DNA of 64,000 nt from assembly GCF_029961765.1 (NCBI RefSeq), contig NZ_CP124681.1, forward strand, positions 2,480,001 to 2,544,000, given 5' to 3'. The notes under the pieces are model-generated. The model worked only from the letters and a program-made list of their open reading frames with translations, ran no database searches and was not told the DNA's origin. Below are positions 7,202-15,150 of this stretch, in pieces. Both the position numbers and the translations under genes were made by a program. This stretch comes from Nocardioides sp. QY071. GTDB lineage: Bacteria; Actinomycetota; Actinomycetes; Propionibacteriales; Nocardioidaceae. The first letter of the stretch is position 1; every line of letters begins with the position of its first letter.

Positions 7202-8407
7202 ATGAACCTGACCGAGGGGCCTGAGGACCGCGCATTCCGCGCAGAGGTCCGGGAATGGCTCGGCGACCACCTGACCGGCGAGTGGGCCGCGCTGCGCGGG
7301 CTCGGCGGACCCGGTCGCGAGCACGAGGCCCACGACGAGCGGCTGGCCTGGAACCGTCATCTCGCCGAGCACGGCTGGACCGCGGTCGGCTGGCCGACCG
7401 AGCACGGTGGGCGCGGCCTGTCGCTGTGGCAGCAGGTGATCTTCCACGAGGAGTACGCGCGGGCCGAGGCGCCGGCCGGTGTCAACCACCTCGGCGAGCA
7501 GCTGCTCGGTCCGACGCTGATCGCGTTCGGCACCCCCGAGCAGCAGCAGCGCTTCCTGCCGGAGATCATCGCCGTGCGCGAGCTGTGGGCGCAGGGCTAC
7601 TCCGAGCCCGGCGCCGGCTCCGACCTCGCCAACGTGCAGACGCGGGCCCGCCTCGACGAGTCCACCGGCGAGTGGGTGATCGACGGCCAGAAGGTGTGGA
7701 CGTCGCTGGCCCACCTCTCCGACTGGTGCTTCGTGGTCGCGCGCACCGAGGCGGGCTCGCAGCGCCACCAGGGGCTCTCCTTCCTGCTCGTGCCGCTGCG
7801 CCAGGACGGCGTCGAGGTGCGCCCGATCGAGCAGCTCACCAGCGGCTCGGAGTTCAACGAGGTCTTCTTCACCGGCGCCCGCACCTCCGCCGACCTCGTC
7901 GTCGGCGAGCGGGGCTCGGGCTGGGGTGTGGCGATGGGCCTGCTCGGCTTCGAGCGTGGCGTCTCCACGCTCGGCCAGACCGTCGGCTTCGCCCGCGAGC
8001 TCGAGACCGTCGTGGCCCGGGCCAAGGAGAACGGCTCGATCGACGACCCGGTCGTCCGCGACCGGCTTGCTGCCCTGAAGGCCGAGCTGGCCGTGATCCG
8101 CAGCTTCGCGCTGCGCGCGCTCGCCCTCGTCGAGGGCGGCCAGGACTCGGCCGCCGGTGGTGGCGCGGGGTCGATCTTCAAGCTGGCCTGGGCGACCTGG
8201 CACCGCACCCTCGGTGAGGTCGCCATGGACGTCGCCGGGCGCGGCGGCCTGGTGACCCGGGGCGGGTCGTCGTACGACCTCGACGACCACCAGCGCCTCT
8301 TCCTCTTCTCGCGTGCCGACACGATCTACGGCGGCAGCGACGAGATCCAGCGAAACATCCTCGCCGAGCGCGTGCTCGGCCTTCCGCGTGAACCGAAGGG
8401 ATCCTGA
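7202..8407 (+). CDS. ipdE1: Acyl-CoA dehydrogenase IpdE1 (FadE30-like)
   Basis: A 401-residue acyl-CoA dehydrogenase. It matches the FadE30/IpdE1 type closely from memory: RGLGGPGREHEAHDERLAWN near the N-terminus, then GVNHLGEQLLGPTLIAFGTP, GYSEPGAGSDLANVQT, FERGVSTLGQTV and the C-terminal GGSDEIQRNILAERVLGLPR. With IpdE2 it should oxidise 5-OH-HIP-CoA to the prop-1-enoyl-CoA ester. The ATG at 7202 is only 12 bp past the operator and has no convincing Shine-Dalgarno sequence, so the transcript may be nearly leaderless. Its stop overlaps the ipdF start (TGATG), giving an ipdE1-ipdF-fadA6 operon. Confidence 0.85.
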   Translation: MNLTEGPEDRAFRAEVREWLGDHLTGEWAALRGLGGPGREHEAHDERLAWNRHLAEHGWTAVGWPTEHGGRGLSLWQQVIFHEEYARAEAPAGVNHLGEQLLGPTLIAFGTPEQQQRFLPEIIAVRELWAQGYSEPGAGSDLANVQTRARLDESTGEWVIDGQKVWTSLAHLSDWCFVVARTEAGSQRHQGLSFLLVPLRQDGVEVRPIEQLTSGSEFNEVFFTGARTSADLVVGERGSGWGVAMGLLGFERGVSTLGQTVGFARELETVVARAKENGSIDDPVVRDRLAALKAELAVIRSFALRALALVEGGQDSAAGGGAGSIFKLAWATWHRTLGEVAMDVAGRGGLVTRGGSSYDLDDHQRLFLFSRADTIYGGSDEIQRNILAERVLGLPREPKGS

Positions 8408-9210
8408 TGTCTGAGCTCCGTCCCGAGCAGCCCACCCCCGAGTACGTCCCCGGGCACGACCTGCTCGCCGGCAAGGTGGTCGTCGTGACCGCCGCCGCAG
8501 GTGCCGGGATCGGTGCGGCCGTCGTACGCCGGGCGCTGGAGGAGGGCGCCAAGGCGGTCGTCTTCAGCGACACCCACGAGCGTCGCCTCGCCGAGGCCGA
8601 GGAGGCCCTGGCCGCCGAGTTCGGCGCCGACCGGGTCCGCCAGCTGGTGTGCAATGTGACCAAGGAGGAGGACATCACCGCCCTCCTCGACGCGGCCGAG
8701 GAGTTCGGCGGCGTCGACGTCATGATCAACAACGCCGGCCTCGGCGGCACCGACTCGATCCTCGAGGTCACCGACGAGACCTGGAACCGGGTCATCGACA
8801 TCACCCTCACCGGCACCATGCGCGCCACCCGCGCGGTCGGCCAGCGCTTCGTGGCTCGCGGCAAGAAGGGCGTCATCGTCAACAACGCCTCGGTCATCGG
8901 CTGGCGCGCGCAGGAGGGCCAGGCCCACTACGCCGCCGCCAAGGCCGGCGTGATGGCGCTGACCCGCTGCTCGGCGCTCGACCTCGCGCCCCACGGCATC
9001 CGGGTCAACGCGGTCTCGCCGTCGCTGGCCATGCACCCCTTCCTGGAGAAGGTGACCTCGCCCGAGCTGCTCGTCGAGCTCAAGCAGCGTGAGGCCTTCG
9101 GCCGCGCCGCCGCCCCGTGGGAGGTCGCCAACGTGATGGTCTTCCTCGCGAGCGACTACTCGTCGTACCTCACGGGCGAGGTTATCTCCGTCAGCAGCCA
9201 GCACGCCTGA
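8407..9210 (+). CDS. ipdF: IpdF-like short-chain dehydrogenase
   Basis: A 267-residue NAD(P)-dependent short-chain dehydrogenase. It shows the nucleotide-binding start VVVVTAAAGAGIGAAVVRRA, the NNAG motif (MINNAGLGG), the catalytic Ser region NNASVIGWRAQ and the YxxxK pair in HYAAAKAG. Together with ipdE1 upstream and fadA6 downstream it matches Rv3559c/IpdF, which oxidises the 5-hydroxyl of the indene-carboxyl-CoA intermediate before ring opening by EchA20. It overlaps the ipdE1 stop by one base, so coupled translation is likely. The gap to fadA6 is 32 bp. Confidence 0.8.
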   Translation: MSELRPEQPTPEYVPGHDLLAGKVVVVTAAAGAGIGAAVVRRALEEGAKAVVFSDTHERRLAEAEEALAAEFGADRVRQLVCNVTKEEDITALLDAAEEFGGVDVMINNAGLGGTDSILEVTDETWNRVIDITLTGTMRATRAVGQRFVARGKKGVIVNNASVIGWRAQEGQAHYAAAKAGVMALTRCSALDLAPHGIRVNAVSPSLAMHPFLEKVTSPELLVELKQREAFGRAAAPWEVANVMVFLASDYSSYLTGEVISVSSQHA

Positions 9211-9242
9211 GCTCTTCCACCCTCTACGCAAGGAGTCCTGTC

Positions 9243-10406
9243 ATGGCTGAGGCCTATATCGTCGACGCGGTCCGCACCGCCGTGGGCAAGCGCGGCGGCG
9301 CACTCGCCGGCGTCCACTCCGCCGACCTCGGCGCCCACTCACTCGCCGCGCTCGTCGAGCGCACCGGCATCGACGCGGGTGCCGTCGACGACGTGATCCT
9401 GGGCTGCTGCGACACCATCGGCTCGCAGGCCGGCGACATCGCCCGCACCGCGTGGCTGGTCGCGGGGCTGCCCGACCACGTTCCCGGCGTCACCATCGAC
9501 CGCCAGTGCGGCTCGTCCCAGCAGGCCGTGCACTTCGCGGCCCAGGGCGTCATGTCCGGCACCCAGGACCTCGTCGTTGCTGGCGGCGTGCAGAACATGA
9601 GCGCCATCCCGATCTCCGCCGCGATGATGGTCGGCCAGCAGTATGGCTTCACCACGCCGTTCGCCGAGTCGCCCGGCTGGATCAAGCGGTACGGCGGCCA
9701 GGAGGTCAGCCAGTTCCGGTCGGCCGAGATGATCGCGGAGAAGTGGGACGTGTCCCGCGAGGACATGGAGAGGTTCGCGCTGGCCTCCCACGAACGGGCC
9801 AAGGCCGCCATCGCCGAGGGCCGCTTCGCGAGCGAGATCGCGCCGTACGTACTCGAGGACGGCAGCGTCTTCGCCACCGACCAGTGCCCGCGTGACACCT
9901 CCTTGGAGAAGATGGCCGGCCTCGAGCCGCTCGCCCCCGGCGGCCGGATCACCGCCGGTGTCGCCTCACAGATCTGCGACGGCTCCGCCGCGGTGCTCGT
10001 CGCCTCCGAGCAGGCGGTCAAGGACCACGGGCTGACCCCGCGGGCGCGGATCGTGCACCTCTCGGTGCGCGGCGACGACCCGGTCTGGATGCTCACCGGG
10101 CCGATCCCCGCGACCAAGCACGCGCTTGCCAAGGCCGGTATGACGATCGACGACATCGACCTGTTCGAGTGCAACGAGGCCTTCGCGTCCGTCGTGCTGG
10201 CCTGGATGAAGGAGACCGGGGCGCCGCACGAGAAGGTCAACGTCAACGGCGGCGGCATCGCGTTGGGCCACCCCATCGGCGCCACCGGCGCCCGGCTGAT
10301 GACCACCCTGCTCAACGAGCTCGAGCGCACCGGTGGCCGCTACGGCCTGCAGACCATGTGCGAGGGCGGCGGCCAGGCCAACGTCACCATCATCGAGCGT
10401 CTCTGA
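9243..10406 (+). CDS. fadA6: FadA6-like thiolase
   Basis: A 387-residue acetyl-CoA acyltransferase. Catalytic residues are visible: nucleophile Cys in DRQCGSSQQA, His in GGGIALGHPIGATGAR and the second Cys in QTMCEGGGQAN near the C-terminus. In the HIP pathway FadA6 thiolyses the CoA ester formed after IpdAB opens ring C. The start at 9243 was chosen because AAGGAG lies eight bases upstream and MAEAYIVDAVRTAVGK is the standard thiolase N-terminus. It is the last gene of the ipdE1 operon; a repeat array follows before the convergent PilZ gene. Confidence 0.85.
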   Translation: MAEAYIVDAVRTAVGKRGGALAGVHSADLGAHSLAALVERTGIDAGAVDDVILGCCDTIGSQAGDIARTAWLVAGLPDHVPGVTIDRQCGSSQQAVHFAAQGVMSGTQDLVVAGGVQNMSAIPISAAMMVGQQYGFTTPFAESPGWIKRYGGQEVSQFRSAEMIAEKWDVSREDMERFALASHERAKAAIAEGRFASEIAPYVLEDGSVFATDQCPRDTSLEKMAGLEPLAPGGRITAGVASQICDGSAAVLVASEQAVKDHGLTPRARIVHLSVRGDDPVWMLTGPIPATKHALAKAGMTIDDIDLFECNEAFASVVLAWMKETGAPHEKVNVNGGGIALGHPIGATGARLMTTLLNELERTGGRYGLQTMCEGGGQANVTIIERL

Positions 10407-10434
10407 CCCTCACGGGTGGCGCGGACCCATAACG

Positions 10435-10573
10435 GTTGAGTTGCCCCTTCCTCACCGTTGAGTTGCCCCTTCCTCACAGTTGAGTTGCCGGTACGGCAAG
10501 GGCGGTCGACCCGGCACTGGAAGCTCAATGGGTAGAAAGTGGCAACTCAACGATGAGAAGACGGCAACTCAAC
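10435..10573. repeat. 22-bp-period repeat, three direct and two inverted copies
   Basis: The core GTTGAGTTGCC occurs at 10435, 10457 and 10479 on the plus strand, and its reverse complement GGCAACTCAAC at 10541 and 10563. Every neighbouring pair within a group is exactly 22 bp apart, and the linkers are related (CCTTCCTCAC against GATGAGAAG). The two groups can fold into a long imperfect hairpin between the convergent fadA6 and PilZ genes. The PilZ stop codon lies in the last copy. It may act as a two-way transcription stop or be a REP-type element. Confidence 0.65.
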
Positions 10574-11297
10574 GCCTCACCCGGCGCCGGCGGCGCTCGG
10601 TCTCGAACACCAGCCGCCGGAGCCGGTCGCCGTGGAGACTCGGGTCCACGAAGGCGATCGCGACCCCGATCCCGCCGTTGGCGAACCGCACGTGGCGCAC
10701 GATCCGGGCTGCCTGGACCAAGTTGTCGCCGTCGACCCGGGTGGTCGCCTCGACGCTGGTGCCGACCGGCGGGGGCTCGGTGCGCACGCTCGCCATCAGG
10801 CCGCCCTCGCTCACGTCGACGACCACGCCGAGGATCTCGACGTGTTCGGGCTGCTCGGGCTGCTCGGGCTGCTCGGGCTGCTCGGGCTGCTCGTCGACGG
10901 TGTCGTCGGCGTCCTCGGCCGCGGGCGTCCAGCGCAGCAGCACCGGCATCGAGATCCGGGCCCGGAAGTAGGCCCGCTGCTGCAGGCGCGCGGCGGGTGA
11001 GCTCGGGCGGAGCAGCCACACCTCGCCGTACGCCCGCCGACCGGGGCGGGTGCTCACCGGGCACTCCATCCGGCCGAGCGGGTAGGTCCAGGAGAGGGTG
11101 ACGTCGAAGTGGTGCTCGTGCGGGTCCATCCCGTTCGGGCAGGCGACGACCAGCGTGGTCGAGCCGTCGGACTGGGGCTCGAGGTCGAGCACCCTCGTCT
11201 CGAGTGCCACCGGCTCGCCGGCGGTCGGGCGCAGCGTGAGCGCCACGGTCTGCAGCACGCCCGGATGTACGTCGGGCGGGACGTCCCTGTGCTGCAT
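10569..11297 (-). CDS. PilZ-domain (YcgR-like) c-di-GMP binding protein
   Basis: About 242 residues. An N-terminal beta domain of the YcgR type (VALETRVLDLEPQSDGSTTL to CPVSTRPGRRAYGE) is followed by a PilZ domain. The two c-di-GMP motifs are present: RxxxR in QQRAYFRARIS and DxSxxG in VVDVSEGGLMA. Between them lies a run of five EQP triplets encoded by a 9-bp tandem repeat, an unusual place for a low-complexity insert. A long in-frame extension upstream is antisense to the VOC gene and was rejected; ATG 11297 is my best start, though later GTG codons are possible. The role would be c-di-GMP-dependent control of motility or envelope functions; the target is unknown. Confidence 0.72.
   Translation of the reverse strand: MQHRDVPPDVHPGVLQTVALTLRPTAGEPVALETRVLDLEPQSDGSTTLVVACPNGMDPHEHHFDVTLSWTYPLGRMECPVSTRPGRRAYGEVWLLRPSSPAARLQQRAYFRARISMPVLLRWTPAAEDADDTVDEQPEQPEQPEQPEQPEHVEILGVVVDVSEGGLMASVRTEPPPVGTSVEATTRVDGDNLVQAARIVRHVRFANGGIGVAIAFVDPSLHGDRLRRLVFETERRRRRVRR
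10851..10895 (-). repeat. 9-bp tandem repeat coding EQP units in the PilZ protein
   Basis: Four exact plus-strand units CTGCTCGGG start at 10851, 10860, 10869 and 10878, followed by a degenerate fifth. They code for repeated Glu-Gln-Pro on the minus strand. The unit is a multiple of three, so gain or loss would change linker length without a frameshift. Confidence 0.85.
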
Positions 11298-11366
11298 GCC
11301 GACTTGATCGGCCGCGGATCGCCGTACCTGAGGACGAGTGTCGGCGCAGGCTGGTTCGATGGGCGC

Positions 11367-11747
11367 ATGATCGATCACCTCGGCATCAACTGCGCCGATC
11401 TCGCTGCGTCCAAGACCTTCTACGACCAGGTGCTCGCTCCGCTGGGCTACGGCCGGGTCCTCGACTACGACGTGGCCGTCGGCTACGGCCCCGAGGGCGA
11501 TCCCGCCTTCTGGCTGAGCAGCTACGCCGACATGCCGCCCCAGCGCGAGGTCCACGTCGCGTTCAAGGCTGCCGACGTCGCAGCCGTCCACGCCTTCCAC
11601 GAGGCCGCGGTGGCCGCGGGCGTCGAGGTGCTCCACGAGCCGCGGCCGTGGCCGGAGTACCACCCGGGCTACTACGGCGTCTTCGTGCGCGACCTCGACG
11701 GCAACAACGTCGAGGCCGTCTTCCACGGCTACGTCGCCGAGGGGTGA
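11367..11747 (+). CDS. VOC-family (glyoxalase-like) protein
   Basis: A 126-residue single VOC domain: MIDHLGINCADLAASKTFYD at the start and GVFVRDLDGNNVEAVFH at the end. His in DHLG and Glu in NNVEAVFH are in the usual metal-ligand positions. Such proteins are glyoxalase/dioxygenase-fold enzymes of unassigned substrate. It is divergent from the PilZ gene (70 bp apart) and converges on a small membrane-protein gene. Specific function not recognisable. Confidence 0.75.
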   Translation: MIDHLGINCADLAASKTFYDQVLAPLGYGRVLDYDVAVGYGPEGDPAFWLSSYADMPPQREVHVAFKAADVAAVHAFHEAAVAAGVEVLHEPRPWPEYHPGYYGVFVRDLDGNNVEAVFHGYVAEG

Positions 11748-11766
11748 GCCCGGGGGTGGGCGGTGC

Positions 11767-12078
11767 TCAGAGCACCGTCCACCAGATGCCGACGATCGCC
11801 GGGACCAGCCCGAGCGCCAGCCACGGCGAGCGCCACGAGCGCCCGTTGATGACGAGCGTGGCCGCGATACCGCCGACCATGAAGGTGGCGGCGATGATGT
11901 TGAGGCCGATTCGGGCGTCGGTCCGGTCGGCGGCGACGTGGTCGGCCGCGATCACGAAGCCCGCCGAGAGGTGGAGGATCGTGGTGATGACCAGCACCGA
12001 GACCACCCGGCGCTGCACGCGCTGGAGTCGCTCGATGTCCTTCGGGTCCGGCGCCTTGCGGGGCGCGTTCGGGTCCAT
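11767..12078 (-). CDS. Small three-helix membrane protein, unknown function
   Basis: About 103 residues. A charged, Pro-rich N-terminus (MDPNAPRKAPDPKDIERL) is followed by three hydrophobic segments: VVSVLVITTILHLSAGFVIA, IGLNIIAATFMVGGIAATLV and SPWLALGLVPAIVGIWW. I do not recognise the family. ATG 12078 is used; an in-frame GTG at 12141 is preceded immediately by GAGGAG, too close to be a normal ribosome site, so the start is uncertain. It is divergent from the GNAT gene. Confidence 0.6.
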   Translation of the reverse strand: MDPNAPRKAPDPKDIERLQRVQRRVVSVLVITTILHLSAGFVIAADHVAADRTDARIGLNIIAATFMVGGIAATLVINGRSWRSPWLALGLVPAIVGIWWTVL

Positions 12079-12193
12079 CAGGTGACGGCGGCGGGGGGCG
12101 GCTGCGCTCGGGCTCGACCCCTGCGGCGACGTCTGGTTCACCTCCTCAGGATATCCAGTGGCATCGCCGGGAGCCGCATCGGAGGCTGGGGTC

Positions 12194-13180
12194 ATGGACA
12201 TCCACCCGTTCGGTCCCGACGACCACGACGACCTCGTCGCCTGGACCGGCCTGGCCAACGCGATCAGTGCTTCCGATGCTCCGTGGACGATGCGGGACAC
12301 GGTGGCGCGGGCCGGCGCCCGGTTCCGGCACGGGTGGGACGGCGAGCCCGAGTCGCCGTACCTGCTGCGAGTGGGCGGCGCGGTCGTGGCGTGGGGCTCG
12401 ATCGCGACGAGTGAGTACGACAATCTCGATCTCGCGTTCCTCACCCTCGGCGTCCACCCCGAGCACCGGCGGCGTGGCCACGGCACCGCCCTGCTCGACC
12501 GGCTGCGCGCGGAGGCGCGACGGCGGGGACGCACCCTGTTGATGACCGAGGCGTGGGAGAGCGTGGCCGGCGACGCGTTCGCCGTACGGCACGGGTTCGA
12601 GCGCCGCTTGGCCGGCATCAACCGCCGCCAGCTGCTCGCCGAGCTCGACCCGTCCGACCTCGACAAGAGGTACGACGACGCGCTGCCGCACGCCGCCGAC
12701 TACGCCCTCGAGCGCTGGCCGACGCCGACGCCCGAGGACCGGCTCGACGACCTCGTCGCGATGGCCAGCTCGATCAACGACGCCCCGACCGACGACCTCG
12801 ACTACGAGGACGAGGTGTTCACGCCCGGGCGGATGCGTGCCTACGAGGTGGGCTGGGTGGCCCGCGGCTTCCGCCAGTACCGCCTCGTCGCCCGCCACCT
12901 GCCGACCGGCGAGCTCGCCGGCCAGACCTGCGTCGGCGTCCTCGCCGCCGACCCGACCTGGGGCGAGCAGGACGACACCACCGTCACCCGGCCGCACCGC
13001 GGTCACCGCCTGGGCCTGTTGCTCAAGATCGGCATGCTGCGCTGGCTCGCCGAGGCCGAGCCCGACCTGGTGCGGATCGACACCTGGAACGCCGAGTCGA
13101 ACGCCCACATGATCGGTGTGAACGAGGTGCTCGGCTACCGCGTGATGGGCCGGGAGTGGGCCTACCAGCGCTCGCTGTGA
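12194..13180 (+). CDS. Tandem GNAT-fold acetyltransferase
   Basis: A 328-residue protein with two GNAT modules. The first has the acetyl-CoA loop motif VHPEHRRRGHGTALLD near residue 90. The second has a looser version, TRPHRGHRLGLLLKIGMLRWL, near 270, then NAESNAHMIGVNEVLGYRVMG, typical of two-domain mycothiol-synthase-like GNATs of actinobacteria. The start at 12194 has GGAGG eight bases upstream; an upstream ATG at 12158 lacks one. The acetyl acceptor cannot be told from sequence. Confidence 0.75.
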   Translation: MDIHPFGPDDHDDLVAWTGLANAISASDAPWTMRDTVARAGARFRHGWDGEPESPYLLRVGGAVVAWGSIATSEYDNLDLAFLTLGVHPEHRRRGHGTALLDRLRAEARRRGRTLLMTEAWESVAGDAFAVRHGFERRLAGINRRQLLAELDPSDLDKRYDDALPHAADYALERWPTPTPEDRLDDLVAMASSINDAPTDDLDYEDEVFTPGRMRAYEVGWVARGFRQYRLVARHLPTGELAGQTCVGVLAADPTWGEQDDTTVTRPHRGHRLGLLLKIGMLRWLAEAEPDLVRIDTWNAESNAHMIGVNEVLGYRVMGREWAYQRSL

Positions 13181-13184
13181 GCGG

Positions 13185-13451
13185 TCAGGAGTAGCGGTGC
13201 GACTTCGCCGCGTGCCCGCGCTCGCGCGTGCAGGTGCGTCCGCTGATGTTGCGGTGACCGCACAGCGCGCTGTCGTCCGTCTCCGCTGCCGGCGCGGCCG
13301 CGGCCTTCGCAGCCTTCACGGGTGCCGCCTTGGCCGGCGCTGCCGGGGCAGGCTTCGCGGCCCGCGGGGTCGGGGCGGGGCGGCCCGCGCGGGCCTGGGC
13401 TTCCGCGTAGCGCGCCTCGCGCATCGCTCGTACTGCGTCCATCTTGCTCAT
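13185..13451 (-). CDS. Small Ala/Pro-rich protein with Cys/His C-terminal motif
   Basis: 88 residues. A basic N-terminal helix (MSKMDAVRAMREARYAEAQ) is followed by an Ala-Pro-Lys linker and a C-terminal CGHRNISGRTCTREHG-like segment (CGHRNIS, RTCTRERGH), which has two Cys and several His that could bind a metal. I believe similar small proteins occur in related actinobacteria but know no function. It converges on the GNAT gene, four bases apart. The linker resembles histone H1-like tails, so nucleic-acid binding is possible but only a guess. Confidence 0.55.
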   Translation of the reverse strand: MSKMDAVRAMREARYAEAQARAGRPAPTPRAAKPAPAAPAKAAPVKAAKAAAAPAAETDDSALCGHRNISGRTCTRERGHAAKSHRYS

Positions 13452-13527
13452 CGGCGACTCACCTGATCGACCCTAGGGGAGTGGTCCGACACTTCACCGA
13501 GCGGGTCGCAAGTGGTGCGTCGCGGAC

Positions 13528-13657
13528 GTGGCTCACCACTTCGCGCGCTCAGTGCACGCACCTCGCTACGTTGGCGATCGCTCGGAATACGCCCGGTATG
13601 CCGTCGCGACGCCGCCTTGCGATGCACGCACCCTGAGCACGCGAAGTGGCAAGCCAC
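13528..13657. repeat. Imperfect inverted repeat, about 42-bp arms
   Basis: The left arm (13528-13570, beginning GTGGCTCACCACTTCGCG) and the reverse complement of the right arm (13616-13657, beginning GTGGCTTGCCACTTCGCG) align over about 40 bases with several mismatches, around a 45-bp centre. It fills most of the gap between two divergent small genes. It looks like a dispersed REP-type element; no ORF or promoter motif is evident inside. Confidence 0.5.
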
Positions 13658-13707
13658 CTCCCCGCCACACCACTAGGCTCGGTGATCGGACGAGGCGAGG
13701 TGGTGAG

Positions 13708-14034
13708 ATGGTCGCGAGTCGATCGGCGCGGGAGCGCAAGGCCGCGACGCAGGCCGGCCCGCTGGCGCGGGTACGGATCGAGATCGGGGCCGACGAGCAG
13801 TTCGTCTACAAGATCAGCTGCTCGGAGTGCACGGCCAAGGGGCACCGACCCTGGTCGACGTACCGTCCGGGTGCCGACAACGGGTTCATGGCGGCGATGG
13901 ACCGCTGGGTCTTCCACCTCAAGGAGCAGCACCCGACCAGCGACGCGCCCTGCCTCGCGTTCCTGCCCGAGGCCGAGCAGCGCCTCCACGAGCGACGGAT
14001 GGAGCGGGAAGCAGCGAGGACGCGACCGGACTGA
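13708..14034 (+). CDS. Hypothetical protein
   Basis: 108 residues: a basic start (MVASRSARERKAA), then a compact region with two cysteines (KISCSECTAKGH) and a later single Cys (DAPCLAFLPEAEQRL). The layout CxxC plus Trp/His-rich middle (RWVFHLKEQHP) may be a small zinc-binding fold. No family recognised. ATG at 13708 follows GAGGTGGTGAG. It converges on ipdC. Confidence 0.55.
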   Translation: MVASRSARERKAATQAGPLARVRIEIGADEQFVYKISCSECTAKGHRPWSTYRPGADNGFMAAMDRWVFHLKEQHPTSDAPCLAFLPEAEQRLHERRMEREAARTRPD

Positions 14035-14082
14035 CCGGCCGCGTCCTCGGCATCACGACATCTGCACTACGTCAGCACGACG

Positions 14083-15150
14083 TCACACGACGTACGACGA
14101 CGCCCGCTTCAGTTCCGCGGCGGCCTCGACGACGATCCGCTCGATGAGCTCCTCGCACGACGGCAGGTCGTCGATCACGCCGACGACCTGGCCGCTGGCA
14201 AGTACGCCGGCGGAGGTGTCGCCCTCGACCAGGCCCGCGCGGAGCATGGTCGGGGTGTTGGCGGCCAGCGCCATCTGGCCCAGGGTGCGGCCCTGCGCCT
14301 TCTTCATCGAGCGACCGTCCTTGAGCAGCTGGGACCACGACATCCCGGAGGACTTCTTGAACTCCAGCGTGCGCCGGGCCGTGGGGCCGAGGCGACGTAC
14401 GGCGGACGTCTCCTCCAGCGACTCGACGAAGTCGGTGCGCAGGATCCGGTGCGGCATGCCGTCGACCTTGGTGGTGACGACCGTGTCGGCGAGTCCCTTG
14501 CCCAGGTACAGCTCCTTGACCGCCTGCGGGACCGCTGAGTCGCGGGTCAGCAGGAAGCGGGTGCCCATGCCGACACCCGCCGCGCCGTACGACAGCGCGG
14601 CGGCAAGGCCACGGCCGTCGAAGAAGCCACCGGCGGCGATGACCGGGATGTCGACGGCGTCGAGCACGGTCGGCAGCAGCAGCGTGGTGGGTACGGCGCC
14701 CGTGTGGCCGCCGCCCTCGCCGCCCTGGACCATGACGGCGTCGGCGCCCCAGGAGGCGACCTTGACCGCGTGCTTGGCCGCGCCGATCGAGGGCATCACG
14801 ACGATGCCGTGCTCCTTGAGCTTCGCGATCAGCTCCGGCTTCGGGGCCAGCGCGAAGGACGCGACCTTCACGCCGTGGTCGATGAGCAGCTGGCAGCGGT
14901 CGGCCGCGTCACCGGCGTCGGCGCGCAGGTTGACGCCGAACGGCTTGTCGGTGCGCCCCTTGACCTCGATGATCGCGGCCTCGAGCTCGGCGAAGGTCAT
15001 CGTCGCCGAGGCGAGGATGCCCAGGCCGCCGGCGTTGGCGGTGCCGGACACCAGGCGCGGGCCGGAGACCCAGCCCATCCCGGTCTGCACGACCGGATGG
15101 GGAACGCCGACCAGGTCGGTGAACGGGGTGCGGATCTGCTGATCGATCAC
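14083..15150 (-). CDS. ipdC: IpdC-like flavin oxidoreductase (nitronate monooxygenase family)
   Basis: A 355-residue TIM-barrel flavoprotein of the 2-nitropropane dioxygenase/nitronate monooxygenase family: VGVPHPVVQTGMGWVSGP at the N-terminus, MVQGGEGGGHTG as the phosphate-binding and catalytic-His region and IPVIAAGGFFDGRGLAAALSYGA later. As the fourth gene after echA20-ipdA-ipdB it corresponds to Rv3553/IpdC, which acts on the 5-hydroxy-octahydroindene-carboxyl-CoA intermediate. The GTG start overlaps the ipdB stop (GTGA). Despite the family name, nitronate oxidation is unlikely to be its job in this operon. Confidence 0.82.
   Translation of the reverse strand: MIDQQIRTPFTDLVGVPHPVVQTGMGWVSGPRLVSGTANAGGLGILASATMTFAELEAAIIEVKGRTDKPFGVNLRADAGDAADRCQLLIDHGVKVASFALAPKPELIAKLKEHGIVVMPSIGAAKHAVKVASWGADAVMVQGGEGGGHTGAVPTTLLLPTVLDAVDIPVIAAGGFFDGRGLAAALSYGAAGVGMGTRFLLTRDSAVPQAVKELYLGKGLADTVVTTKVDGMPHRILRTDFVESLEETSAVRRLGPTARRTLEFKKSSGMSWSQLLKDGRSMKKAQGRTLGQMALAANTPTMLRAGLVEGDTSAGVLASGQVVGVIDDLPSCEELIERIVVEAAAELKRASSYVV

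Noticed and set aside
10435..10573. CRISPR array
   Set aside because: Repeats are only 11-22 bp with no unique spacers, they occur in both orientations, and no cas gene is nearby.
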